From: Pseudopithomyces maydicus
Taxonomy: Eukaryota; Ascomycota; Dothideomycetes; Pleosporales; Didymosphaeriaceae
NCBI GenBank assembly: GCA_026873275.1
Contig: JANTUC010000017.1
Location: forward strand, 1,178,001 to 1,242,000
Direction of reading: 5' to 3'
Length of the DNA: 64,000 nucleotides
The notes under the pieces are model-generated. The model was not told the DNA's origin. It worked only from the letters and a program-made list of their open reading frames with translations, and searched no databases. Each line of letters opens with the position of its first letter. Within the stretch, counting starts at the first letter, position 1. The translations under genes were made by a program, and so were the position numbers. Below are positions 23,801 through 36,177 of the stretch, piece after piece.

Positions 23801-23920
23801 GGAGGGCGGTTGCGGCGTGTGAGGAGGAGGAGGCGTGAGAAGGGGGAGGTGGGTTGGTAGGGAGGGAGGGTGCGGTGTGTATGATAGGGTGTAGATGGAT
23901 GGCTATCGACTGAGGTCAAT

Positions 23921-23954
23921 GTATGTATGTATGTATGTATGTATGTATGTATGT
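23921..23954 (+). repeat. (GTAT)n microsatellite
   Basis: About eight and a half perfect GTAT units, 120 bp after the stop of the mitochondrial-type gene. Confidence 0.95.
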
Positions 23955-26585
23955 TTCTAGAGTAGAGACTTGGAAGCACGATGCGACGCGTTGCTGTGAG
24001 TGTGCTGCGTGAAGCTGTACCTGTACAGGCGTGTATATTTGATATCGGTGTGGAAAGAGAGGAGATGGTGCGATAGAGGCAAATTTACGCCGTTGATGCA
24101 GAAACGAAAAAAAAAAAAATCACCACCGCGCTCTCACCGATCATGTCTTGATTACAGTGTTCACAGCCCATCACACATACATACACATACACATATCTCC
24201 ACCATGCCAATCGCAAGCACGCACCCCCGCCAGGAAAGGAAGGAACCAGCAAGAAGCTTACCTAGCAGAACATCCAACCACGCTCGTAGCATACCTCAAG
24301 CACAAGCACAAGCCCAAGTGCAACAATTATTAACAAGTCAGCGCGCCCTTACTACGTCTACATACTACCCGTCCATCCGCCCCAGGCCCGACCCCGGAGT
24401 AGTATTTTCTTCTCGTCAAGGTAGTGCTGATTTCAGTAAAACAGGCATGCAAACGGCAAGTAAATAACGAGCTGAGAGTAACACACTGTCCGGTTAGCCT
24501 CAGCGTCAGTCGGGTTGGTAGGTGGCGTGGGGCTGGGCTAGGCTGGGGTGAAGCTCGTTTGGGCTTACCTTGCGCGATGATGTATGTGATCCTTTGGGGC
24601 GAACGGGAGGACTTTGAGCGTTGCCTGCGTTGGGTAAGGGTCACTAATTTACTTTATTTTTTGGGGTGCTGATGGTGCTTATGATTTATTATTTTAGGCT
24701 TGCGGTTGGGGATTTTCTTGTGGGTGCGAGTTTAATGCGCTGTGGTTGATACCGTGCGATTGGCTTGCTCTTGAGGAATTGCTGATGTTGATTTTTATGA
24801 ATTGAGAACGGGTGCAGTGGTGATGGTATGTCTCGGTTATAATTGCTCAGCTCGAGGTTCTGGAGATGGTGCGATTTTCTGATAGCAACCTGTTAGGCAT
24901 GTAGTGTCGAAATATCACTGCAAATGCGATGTCTCAGTTCATTTGATCAATTATTTTGTTCTCATCATGTAAGTACATGCATTGATGTAAATTGCCTGAG
25001 CACGTTCCGGATCTATCAATGAATTAGATGTTGTTTTCAGTGACTTTCGATTGAAAGAGATGCCATGCGTTTCCTTAATTATGATTGGTACGCTTACGTG
25101 ATACATCCTTTTCCAGCGTCAGATCAGTATCATTTTTCAATGGTTATTGTTGACAAAGTAGTTTTCCTGCCCACTTTGAACCCAACTCGCCCTGCTAACC
25201 ATGACGAGACCTTACTGCTATATTATATATAAATTCAGTTACATATTAGCATCCACGCTTGAGTCGAAAATCACACACGCATCAGTGAATCGAAATCACT
25301 CCTACAACCACAATAATTTGCCTACCTTACCCGTACTAACAGTCCCAGTGCACGAGACCAAAGCCCCCAAAACAGCACCCCACATCACGCATTTACCCAT
25401 ATCATAGCCAAACGTAGTCCCTACAACTAAACCATAACACAATTCTCACCTTGATCGCCAAAAGCATGCTTCAAACCTCAGGCCATCCTCTTCGCTCCCC
25501 TTTAATCTTAGCTCTAAAGTATGTCCATGTACCTGCGAACAGAAACATTGTCCTCTCCACGATATAAATTTTAAGAAAATGATTATATAAAACTAGAACT
25601 CGCTCTCTCATTTTCGACGTCCTTGATGGCACAGTACATATACATGGTGGTTGGATGTATGATTGTATGTATGTAATGTATGTGTATTCCGTGCATGTGC
25701 ATGGTTTTCCCAACCCTCACGCCCCGGGAATAACGCAGCAAACCACCGCGCCATCTCCACCCCACCCCACCTCCCTCCGCCCCCTCCGCCGGAAATGAAA
25801 TACATACAGCCCACCCCACCGCCCCCGTCAATCTCCCAACACGCCAGCCTAAAGTGTAAATGGGATAGACGGGTATCCATCTCACGCAGCAGCTGCAGAA
25901 TGCGTATATCGCGGGTACTGCGGTGGATTGCATACATACATACCTACCTACGTGAATAATGACTTCTCTGCTATGATACCTTCTTTAAAACATTAACAGG
26001 CGTGCGTATGCATAATCACCGAAACCCATCGTGTACCAATCTTACATACACATACTGTGATCGCATAAAACACATAGTCTACCTAAATAAGTAGAAAAAC
26101 ATACTCCCGCCACGGCACCACATCACCAACTAACAAACACCACCCCTCCCCTCTTCTCCACCCACCCATCTACCTACCTACCTATCTACCTACACACTTA
26201 CAAATACACCCATCCCAAACGCACCCCTCGCCACGCAAACCCATACAAACTCCGGTACCCTACCCCCAACCCGCAACGGCGTTTCTCCCCCCGGCGTTTC
26301 ACAATCCAACCTACCGCACGTTTTTCCGTGCGTGCCTGCGTGTGTGCCTGCGTCCGTCCGGCCGCGAGGCGCCGTTGCCGCTGCCGCTTGTTTCAGCGCG
26401 AACTGCATGCTTGGGCGGCTGGCGCTTGGGCGGGTGCGCGTTCGTGTGGGTGGTGTTTGCGCTGGGCTGGTGGGTGGCGGTTGGCGAGGTAGGTAGTCTA
26501 CCTACTGGCGCTGGGTGAGGGGGGTTATTTGTTGGCTGGCTGGCTGGCTAGCTACGGTAGCTTGCTGGGCACACACTACCAAACG

Positions 26586-26606
26586 CATACATACATACAT
26601 ACATAC
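26586..26606 (+). repeat. (CATA)n microsatellite
   Basis: About five CATA units, followed by CTAC. Confidence 0.9.
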
Positions 26607-27113
26607 CTACATGTAACACGCGCGCATGCTCCGCCTCTATACACATATGTACATACATAGTCCTCTGTACAATACGTATGTAGAAGGCGTGCGGAAAAAA
26701 GGAATATACACACACACGCTCCTTTCATCTCGTTTCGTTTCGTTTCGCTCCGCTCCGTTCCGTTTCGATGCCATCCCGCCGCGTTCTATGTACATACCCT
26801 GCATATACGAATTCCCCGACGCCTGCGCATGTAGGTAGGTGGATGAACACCGTCCGTATTCACCAGCCATGGTTAAATGGACGGTGTTTCACAGGGCGTC
26901 CGGGCCGGTGCCGGACGGGATGGGATGGGGGATGTGAAACGAAACGAGATGCTCGTATCGTATGTATCGCCGGGAGGGAAATGAGATGAGATGGGATGGG
27001 TAGGATGGGATAGGATGGAATGGTATAAGGTGGCGCGTAGCTAGCTAGCTAGCTGGTTACAGTATACACAATCTACACATGTGTCTTATCGCATCGCATC
27101 GCAATTAGCTAGC

Positions 27114-27141
27114 TAGGTAGGTAGGTAGGTAGGTAGGTAGG
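27114..27141 (+). repeat. (GTAG)n microsatellite
   Basis: Seven AGGT/GTAG units, preceded by TAGCTAGCTAGG. Confidence 0.9.
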
Positions 27142-28034
27142 GTGCGCTCTGTACTGTACTGTCTGTATGTATCCTGCACCGCGCTCCGCTCCGCTGCGAT
27201 GCGCGGCGCTGCAAAACAAATACACATACACATACACCTTGCACAAACACATACACATGCGATGCACGCAAAGCACAACAACCGCATCGCACATACATAC
27301 ATATATACACACTGCACTTCTTGCCCGCATGTCACCGCGCAAAGGAGATATGTACAGTAGACAAACAGATACACAAACCTCCCCCTCTCCTCTCCTCTGC
27401 TCTCCTCCCTCCCCTCCCCTCCGCTCCACCCATTCATCATAGACAACCCAAGTATGTACCCATGCGGACACGCCCCGTCCCACGCTTACGCGTGCCGCAT
27501 TAGCGAAGTACGCACCGCCTCACCCACCCACTACATCCACTAGGTACCTATGTACAGTAAGTACTTAGGTACCCACAGGCACCGCGTCCCCTCCCACCCA
27601 TGGATCGCACCGCATCGCATCACATCACCTCGCATCCACAGATCGCGCCGGCCAGGCACCACACACGATCAACCACCCGATCCACGCCGGCGACCCGCTC
27701 GCTAGCCGGTTAACTCGGCCAAGTCGTTGCGTCACGGCTGTGGGCGGCGGGCGGCGCCTGCATAGAATTTGGCTCCGCCGTTCAACGACCCGTACATAGT
27801 AGATCTATGTACATAGTCCAAGCAGTGCACAAGCCGTGCGTGCGTGCAGGTGCAGACGGGAGGCGCTAGACGCGCTCGACGCGACGCACATGTGGATGGA
27901 TGTAAACAAATCTTTGAAGAAAAAAAAAGGAAAAGGAAAAAAAGGAAAGGAAAATGAGCAGAAGTCTTCTTGTTTTGATTACGGATTACGCATTTATTTA
28001 TATATGTATGTGTGTAGGTGTAGGTGTACGTATG

Positions 28035-28058
28035 TGTGTATGTATGTATGTATGTATA
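28035..28058 (+). repeat. (TATG)n microsatellite
   Basis: About five TATG units within a longer GT/AT-rich stretch (27990-28060). Confidence 0.85.
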
Positions 28059-28123
28059 TTATTTGCTCCACAGTCGCTATGCTATTTACATGCAAACGCC
28101 GACGTACATACATATATACGCAC

Positions 28124-28200
28124 GGAGAGAGAGAGAGAGAGCGGGCGGCGAGAGGGAGAGAGAGAGAAAGCGGGCGGGAGAGAGAGGGAGACAGAGGCAG
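28124..28200 (+). repeat. GA-rich purine tract
   Basis: Imperfect (GA)n broken by GCGGGCGG-type words; almost pure purine on the plus strand. Confidence 0.85.
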
Positions 28201-28626
28201 ATAAACGCCTCAGGTACATTAGAAACCGCGCAAGGGATCCCCGCCGGGCCACTTGCACGCATGAACGCAGGGTCCCACTCTCTCCCCTTCCCCACTCCAC
28301 CCACCCTCCCTACAACTCAACGTGTCAAACGAAAAAACAAGCAGCCCAAACGCCCCATCGTGACGTGACCCACGCGACTGTCATACCAGGTAGGCAGGGT
28401 ATCCACGAAGATGCAAGGAATGGATTGGAACGGAATCAGACGACACCCCAAAGATCCGCTCAACAAAGGTAAGTACGATCGTGGATTAAAAAATATGCTA
28501 AGGATGGAGAGGGAAAAAATATAAGAATGGTATTGAAGTCTATGTCGATGCGTCACCAGCCGGGGGATGTCCCTCCTGGTCTGGGGTTATGAAGAGGAAG
28601 GAAAGAAATGACGAAAGGGAAAGGGC

Positions 28627-29741
28627 CTAGTAGTTGTACTTGTAGCACATGGGCGAGGCGACCGTGTTCATCACGTCGCGCACCTTCATGTTGGGCATCA
28701 GGCCGTTGAGGACGATGGAGGTGTCGAGGGTGAGAGGGGTACCTCCAGCAGCAGTGCCGTCAATGTAGCCAGTGCGTGCGCTGTCGGCGTTCTGCCAGAT
28801 ACGGAAGTGACGGTCGACCATGCCGTGGTGCAGCCAGAAGACTGGGTCACCGGGGGAGGCGTACACGTCGCGCATGACACCGCCGACGCCGTTGTGGCCG
28901 TAGGCGTGGGCACCCTGCTCAGCGCACTTGGCAAAGTCCTGGTAGTCCTTCAACTGCTGGCAGCCGTTGACGATGTTGGTGTTGACGTTGATGGTGTCTC
29001 CGTTGTTGTTGTTGCGAGCAAGGCAGTGGTACTGGTTGGTGGCGCTCTTGCCGGGGCCGATGTTCAAGGCGAGGTTGGCGAATTGCTGCATACCGTTAGC
29101 TGGAAATCATGCTACACCAATTCGTATTTACTTACGCCATCGCGGACACAGTCTCCACCGACGTTGATGCTGCCGAGCCACTTGCTCGAGAAAACGGAAG
29201 ATGCAGCGTAGTTACCGGAGAACTTGGTCTCGTCGAACCAGGGGATGGCATCGTTGAAACCGCACTCGTTCTTCATGACCTGCTCGAATGCCCACAGGAA
29301 AGCACGGTGCCACACAATGAACTTGCGGTTGTTGTGCACGTTGTCGGTAACACTCTGGTGGACCTGGACAAAGTCCTCGTAGCGGTTCTTGGATCCAGAG
29401 AAACCACCCTTGGAAGGCTTGCCAAGCAGGCACTTGACGCCGTTCACGAAGTTCTGCTTGGTGGTGTCCGAGGTCTGGTGCCACTCTGTGCGGACCTTGA
29501 CGGAGCTGCAGGTTGCCTGGCCGGCGAAGGGGTTGAACTCGGGTTCGGGGACGACGACATTGGTCTGGTTGGAGATCATCTCGGTGATGTCGGCCAGAGA
29601 GAGGGTGTGAATCTCATGTGTCTCGAAGAGCGAGGGCAGGATCTTGGGAGCTCCGGTGGGAATGCCCCTCTTTGCGGGGACGGCAGCAGCGCTCGCCGCG
29701 AGGGCTGCGGTCAGGATGGTGAGCTTGGCCATGGTGGTCAA
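28627..29741 (-). CDS. Secreted tyrosinase (type-3 copper oxidase)
   Basis: Tyrosinases oxidise mono- and o-diphenols to quinones, feeding melanin or phenolic metabolite formation. Exons are 29741-29136 and 29085-28627, with a 50-bp intron (donor GTAAGT), giving 354 aa. The start has a hydrophobic leader (MAKLTILTAALAASAAAVPAKR) and probably a short propeptide. An internal Met three codons on is equally good as a start. CuA ligands are the histidines in YEDFVQVHQ, NVHNN and IVWHRAFLWAFEQ (about residues 128, 136, 145). CuB ligands are in HAYGHNGVGGVM and GDPVFWLHHGMVDR (about 262, 266, 288). All six are present and the frame is intact, so the enzyme should be active. It is divergent from the FAD oxidase gene at 33.6 kb. 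Confidence 0.95.
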
Positions 29742-29896
29742 TTTGGTCCTGGATGTCCTGATAGCGATGGTGGGAGTGATGCCAATTAAAAATTACCAAC
29801 TGAATGGCTCTTTAGCGTGGTAAACGAGTGGCTGCAACGGGTTGCAAGGGCGGTGGACAAGGTGTGAGAAGGGAAACGGGATGGGTGCGCGCAAAT

Positions 29897-29904
29897 CTTA
29901 TATC
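29897..29904 (-). promoter_or_regulatory. TATA-like box of the tyrosinase gene
   Basis: GATATAAG on the minus strand, 156 bp before the ATG at 29741. It is the same octamer at the same distance as in front of the GAS-like gene. Confidence 0.4.
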
Positions 29905-32900
29905 CATCCCAATCTCCTTTGATCGCTGCAATGCGACGCTGGTCCATGCCAGCTCGCCAGGCCATTCCGCTCCTGTACCCCTAGTCGCGCGCGGGTCCAA
30001 AGCGCTGCACGTAAATTAGGCTTAGTTCATCGACATCGATATTGGCGTTAGAGCGCCACGGACCTTTGACGACCTGACACCGCGCCGCGCTTGTCTTTGT
30101 TTGGTTTGATGGCCACGCAGGGGTGACCGTCAGCTCGCCGTGTCTTGCGCCCTGAAAGACCGGCTGGCCTGGCTGGGATTGCATACGGGTTGCCGGTTCC
30201 CGACCTTTGGGCCACCGTTGTGAGATGTGCATCTCCACATAACGTGTGCTCTGCTAATTGCAGGGTATGCACTGCCCCCTTCTGCCGAAACGCGTTCCGC
30301 CCATCCTGCGCAGCACCGGTACTGAGGCCCGCTGCGGAAATATGAAATACCGTCAGCACACGTGCCTCGTCTTTTGGTCAGGTCATGGCTGGTGACTTTT
30401 GCGAGATGGCTTGGGAGCTGTCGTGTTATGAGATTGCATCGCTTGTGGCCGCCCCAGAGACAGTCCGCCGCTCCTGTTGTGCCGAGTCTCGCACCAAGAG
30501 CGCCGATCGAATCGTCACCGACAGGGTGTTCAGTAAGCGACGTGTGGATGCCGTTCCCTTCACCAATCGTGCAGGTGAAAGCCGTCGACCCCCGAGCAAT
30601 TCACCCATACGAGAGCGATGCTGCGAACAGAGGAAATTCTCCTCTGTGCACGCTGACGACCGCTGCGTCACTGGTAAGGCGGCCAATAAAAGGCTAGCTT
30701 GGGCATACAAGCTTCGCGCCCAGCACTTCCAAAAATACCTTTTCAACCTGATCAGCTCACTAGTAGCCCCCGAAGGGACCCTGGAGTTATAAGATGCAAC
30801 GTCAAGTATACTGGCCGACTGTAAACCATGCCCATTACAGATGCCACGCCGATGGATCCAATAGACATTTCCCAATCCAGGCCGTTGGCGTTTGCTGTAG
30901 TGCGTTGTAGCGCACGCCGCGTAGATCGTTGCAGGCACGCGGTGCGGGGTTATCTGGGTGACGTCGGTGAATAATTCATCAGGCAACGTCCTGTGTAGCT
31001 TCAGGCAAACCGTAGATGCGGTGGTCTAGTGGTGAGGTAAGAAGGTCATGAGATGTTCTGTAATGGTAATGTAGCGGTGAAAATCTCCTGGGCGCACCGT
31101 GCTGGGCGTATACGATGATTTTCAGCTCATAGCCGAGCTGGAAAATAGGGACGCCTTACAACCAGCAGTGGCATCCGGTTCTCCTCCCAGCAACTGCTTA
31201 CGGAGTTCGCAAACGAGCAACCCCAACCTATTGCACGGCCGGTATACAGTATGTCTCAGCGTCGGAACGACGTTTGCGAATGGCCGACAGGCAGACCTGC
31301 GACCCTTTGCCTTAATACAGGCAGCGCTGTGCAGACCGTTGTGGTCAGCGTATTTGTTCTGCTAGGCAAATTGTTATAGTTTCCAGCATGGGGTCTGCAT
31401 TCGTATTCACGCCCAACAGAGGAATCTTGGGATGCTCTTGGTTATTCTTGGTAGTTCTTGGTCGTGTTGCTGAGATCCGCAAACAGTTGGTCGGTTTGCC
31501 GTGATTAGTACCGACTCGGTGCCGACTAATCCTACGACCGCAGCGACGCCCTAATTTTTAGGCTGCATGTTTCCAGGACCAGGCCCATTTTCGATAATCC
31601 ACAGGATCTCGTGTTACATAACCAATATTCCTAACTTGTTCGTACACACTCAGGTCCTGCACGCTCCTCTTCGTATATGCTTCTTTGTACAGCCGGCGTA
31701 CCCGTGGCCGAGTAGCATCAGCAGCAGTGGCGGCTCTGGTTCATTCGAAGAGTGCTCTCTCGCTTTGAGACATATAAAGCACATCGCGGCGCATGGCTGC
31801 TATCACCATGTGTGACGACCATCAGCCGTACGCCACGGTGGTACCAGAGGCGTTGCAAAGTTTGTGGTGAATGCAGGGAAGGGGGCACAACATGTTTGTG
31901 GTCCAGTAGTTAGTGGTCCGGTTGTGTATGGGTTGGCGGCGGTAGAGGTTTGCAAACTGCATCGGCTTCTGTGTGCTTTTATACCTGCCCTATCGGCAAA
32001 TGGATGAGCAAGTTTGAGTACGTTCGCGATGGTTGATCAAAGATTGCCTGAGTCAGCAAGTACAGGAGAATGAAGTGGAGCACGGAGGTGTAGTGTTTGC
32101 ATTTCATTCAGACGCCTGGAAGCGATGGTTGCGCGACGTCGACAACGATGCAAGGAAAGCGCGATGTTGCTGTGTTTTCCACGTATGATAGGGAGGCAGG
32201 CGCGATGTCGCTGCAGCTTCTAAGCACGGTGAGGTGAGGAGGAAAGCGCAGAGGAGCGATTTCCAAGGTCCACCTGGGCAGTAACCCAGTCACGCGCCTC
32301 TTCAGCACCCGAGGTCGTCACCGCCTCTGCGCATGTAAAGTGAGACATCTAACCATCTCATGAACTTTACTCAAACGCCCCTCCATTGAAATTATTTCCC
32401 ACCTTCTGTTGCATTCTGTCAATCTTCCTCACCTTAGTGAGAAGAGTCGTCCCACACAATCACAAACGCCTCCTTCGCCCTCCCAGGCCCCCTTTAACCC
32501 AATATCCATTACACCACACACCTTCCATCGCACAACCTCGCCCGTACCACCTACCCGGTATGCGCCCACACCACATTCATGCACGACATAGGTAGCTTCG
32601 ATCGCACGGGATCCGCGCCGCACGAACGCCTCCCGGTACCACTAGCGCCCAGGGTCGACATCGGAAACCAACGCTTTGTTGTGCGACGAACGGCACTGCG
32701 CCGCACGGCACTGCGATCGCGGGACGTGTCTTGTGTCTGACGTGGGTGTGGTCGCGACGGGAAGGCGTGGGTGATGTGGCGTGGGTGGGGGTTGTTCATA
32801 CGCACGTAGATATGCGCGGAGTGGCAGAGCTGCGTAACCTGCTATGTTGGGTACGCGTGTCTCGGTCGGATACTAGAGTTCATAAGATGGAAGACCCGCA

Positions 32901-33611
32901 CTGGGGGAGCGTACGGAGGTGGTAAGGTTATTGGTGCGGACTGTAATAAGAGGGGTGAGTACTTCGTTGCGCGTTGTGAATTCTTAGCAGGGAGCCTGCT
33001 TGATGGACGATTGATCAAAGCTACCAACTTTGTTGTCGTTGTAAAGACAGAAAGTCACTTGTTATTGGTTTGTTAGAAAGAGAACGCGATCGCGCAATAT
33101 CAGATCTATCCGGTCCAAGGTAGATTGATTGGTGGTGGAATAGGAGTATTTTACACTACAGCACGAGATCAGATGTTGAAATGTCAAGAATCTTACAAAA
33201 ACGGAATTAAGTAAAATCTTTAAAAAGGGCACTTGAACGGCGCTGCAAATCGCACGGGAAAAGGATATTCGTGTCCCAGTAACAATCCCAGCGATCCATG
33301 CAGCAAAATAATAGCCACTGCAACCTGATATCAACGCGAACAAGGCTAGTGCGAATATTTGCCCATCCCCATCTGCTGACTCGATCCAGTCAACTGTGCT
33401 GTACACGAACGCCTCCAAGTACCCTGCATATGTTCATTCGGGAAGGTGCTATGGACATTTTCCACAGCAGTAGTCGACCACCGCCATGCCAGCGTATGCG
33501 CATTCGTCCTGTCCACGACCCAATCCCTCGCGACCGTGAATCCCTTTCACCAACCCATCGTTCACTCAATCCTAAGCGTTGCGCAACTACTTGATACAAC
33601 CCTAAGCGGCA
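29905..33611. other. 3.7-kb intergenic region, no gene seen
   Basis: This lies between two divergent genes. Frames up to 186 codons (for example 30426-30986 minus) overlap others and carry no domain. An 11-bp palindrome ACCGACTCGGT sits inside GATTAGT...ACTAATC at 31502-31530, a possible protein-binding site. A minus-strand frame at 33062-33418 has one hydrophobic stretch but no family likeness. Confidence 0.5.
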
Positions 33612-35410
33612 ATGCGGGGTACATGGGTCGCACTTGCCCTCCTCAGCTTCGGCTCCGCTTCATCCGAAAGCACATTGGAAGCACCAGACTTCAATATTGC
33701 GAATGCGCTTTTGGACCACGGTATCGACGTCTCAACAGTGCCAGCGCTCTCTGGTATCCAGTCGTCGCTTTTAGGAGGAACAGCCTGCTCAATTGCTGTG
33801 CGCCTTCCGCATTGTCTACAAGGATATCAATCGAGCTAATTCACCCACCAGTGCTCGTCCCTCCAACACATATTCGCAAACAAAGTACTCGCTTCCAACA
33901 CCTCCGCCTACGATGCTTTCACCGCTTCGTACTGGTCCGCTCAACAGGCTGCCGTGGACCCGCAATGCGTATTTGAACCCACCATCGCAAAAGACGTTTC
34001 CGTTTTAGTACTCATCGCGCGACTGACCCAGTGTCCTTTTTCCGTTAAGAGCGGTGGCCATGCGGCATTCGCAGGGGCTAGTAGCAGCGAGGGGGTATCA
34101 CGGTAGCGTTTGATAAGATGAAAGGCATTGCGCTGGCAAAGGAAAGGAAAGTGGTGGCTATCGAGCCGGGGAATACGTGGCACGATGTTTATGCTGCGTT
34201 GGAGCCCCGCGGGCTTGCGGTAATAGGAGGACGGGTATCTGCTATAGGGGTGGGAGGGCTGACGCTGGGAGGTGGGATATCGTTTTTTTCGAATCGGTAT
34301 GGGTGGGCGTGTGATAATGTGGGTGAGTGTTGGTTGTTTTTGTTCCACAAAGATTACATGCGCCGGTGCATGTTACTCAGAGTGCTGCGGCTATACGATG
34401 GTCTACCACATCTGTATATGTGTGGTATAGACGATCATTACAAGAGACCTAGCTAACACGATACCAGCCTCGTTCGAGGTCGTTACCGCCTCGGGCGCCA
34501 TCATCACCGCCGCTCCCAGTAACCATCCTTCCCTCTACTGGGCCCTTCGCGGCGGCGGCCCCAACTTCGGCATCGTCACCAAATTCAATTTCGAGACTAT
34601 CCCGCAAGGTCTCATGTGGGGCGGCTCGAGGCTCCACCTCGAACCGTCGTTCCCACCCCTGCTCTCCGCCTTCCACAATCTGGGTGTGAACGCGGAGAAG
34701 GACGTGTCTGCCGCGCAGATCCTCTCTTTCGCCTACGCGCAGGGCACCCGCATCGCGTCGTCGGAACTGGAATACGCAAAGCCTATCGCCAACGCCTCCA
34801 TCTTCGCAGAGTATCTTGCCATCCCCGCGATCCAAGACAACACTGCTGTGCGCTCGCTCGCAAACTTGACGCTGACGCTCAATGCCGTTAATCCGAACGG
34901 GCTGCGCGAGACATACTGGGTGGCTACGTTCAAGCTAAACGAGGATTTCACGGCATGGGCTGTGGACATGTACTACGAGGAGTTGCTAGGCGTCGCGAAT
35001 GTGGCAGGGCTAACTCCTGCACTCACACTTCAGGTCATTACTGTGCCGATGCTGCGAGAGTTTGCGAAGAAAGGGGGAATGCGTTGGGACTGCGGGAAGA
35101 GGACGGCCCATTGCTGCTGCTACAGTCGAATATGATGTGGCGAGATGCTCAGGACGACGAGCGGATTCTCGCGACGAACAAGCGGGTCATCGACAGAGCG
35201 GTTGCGGAGGGAACCACGAGGAAACTGGGCATGGAGTACATCTACATGAACTATGCGAGCCAGTTCCAGGCGGTGATGCGTAGCTACGGAGAGGAGAGCC
35301 TCGCAAAGCTGAAGCGTGTGGCGCGGATGTACGATCCGAATGGGGTATTCCAGAGATTGCAGCCGGGGTACTTCAAGCTGGACGGGGCGCCCGCAACATG
35401 GGAGGGGTGA
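33612..35410 (+). CDS. Secreted FAD-linked oxidase (berberine-bridge/GlcD type); two apparent frameshifts
   Basis: These flavoproteins oxidise sugars or secondary metabolites and are common next to fungal biosynthetic genes. Exons are 33612-33797, 33852-34322 and 34468-35410, with introns of 54 and 145 bp (the second with a GCTAAC branch). The leader is MRGTWVALALLSFGSASS. The PCMH FAD-binding fold shows CPFSVKSGGHAAFAGASS, VAIEPGNTWHDVYAAL, GGRVSAIGVGGLTLGGGISF, WACDNV and YWALRGGGPNFGIVTKF. The C-terminal berberine-type tail ends YMNYASQFQAVMRSYGEESL and YDPNGVFQRLQPGYFKL. The frame breaks at the G runs 34091-34095 and 35073-35077; one added G in each restores the family sequence and gives 533 aa. 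I favour base-calling error over pseudogene. The substrate cannot be predicted. Confidence 0.92.
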
Positions 35411-36177
35411 TGGGCCGGATCTGCGATCAGGTGGGCGCGAGAAGAATGGCATGCGAACAGGCGGTGAGCGAACATGTCGCTTCTGCATCTATGACGCCAG
35501 GAGAGCGGGGCCTCACGGTCCATGGCGATGTTGGGGGCGACGACCGTATATGGCTTCCAGCGCAGGCAGCCATATAGGATGGGCGTCTTGATGGCAGCAA
35601 CAGCGCAGACGGGCAGACGAGCAAGTGTGGTGAATGGAGCGGACGATCACGCACCTTCCAGATGAGATAGGCGAGCACGTGGGGCGCGGGCGCGAATTCA
35701 CCGTCCGGGCCAATTTAGGGTTGACGTCACAATGAGTCCACACACCCGAGCGTTTCCTGCGGTTGACAGGCGTTGAGTGCGACCGCGGCGCAGGAGGCGG
35801 CAACGCAAGCGGGATGACTGGCGCCGAGTTTTTGCTCTTCTCTCTCCAGCATTGCCTGCGTGCCTGTCTCCGAAGGCGTCGACGAGTAGGGAGAGTCTCC
35901 CCACAGCGACGCCATGTCCATCCAACACAGGCTCAGACGACGACGCCGTCTGCAATTCCCGCACGGCGAGGCTGCGGGTCTCGCAGCAACGCAGGCCGTT
36001 CCCGATGCTACGGCAAGCGAGGGCGTCAGGGTGGAGCTAGAGAGGGGTAGCTCCAGCACGAGCCACCGGGCTAGTGAAGCTCGTTATCGCCTTCTCTGAA
36101 ACTGAAAACCCATCGTCCGTCGTCGCTCCAATTTCTCCCGCGAACATCGTCCCAGTCGCGGCGGCGTCGCTCTTACG
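35411..36177. other. Intergenic between FAD oxidase and MFS genes
   Basis: This 770-bp stretch lies between two tandem plus-strand genes. It is GC-rich with overlapping frames on both strands, typical of non-coding GC-rich sequence. It probably contains the MFS promoter and 5' UTR. Confidence 0.5.

Larger units (their letters stand above)
23801..28626. other. 4.8-kb gene-free, microsatellite-rich region
   Basis: No coding frame with family resemblance or splice logic is visible on either strand. The sequence is dominated by tetranucleotide and purine arrays (listed separately) and by C-rich CCTACC/CATCC words. The right end contains the 3' flank of the tyrosinase gene. Long frames at 27105-28470 read as Ser/Tyr/Arg-rich repeats because of the arrays. 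Confidence 0.6.

Noticed and set aside
30426..30986. 186-codon minus frame
   Set aside because: No family resemblance, and it overlaps equally long plus frames; probably non-coding.
31021..31095. tRNA-like start GGTGGTCTAGTGGTGAGG
   Set aside because: It resembles an A box, but no B box, anticodon arm or acceptor pairing follows.
33062..33418. 118-codon minus frame with a hydrophobic stretch
   Set aside because: No recognisable motif; it lies in the promoter region of the FAD oxidase gene.
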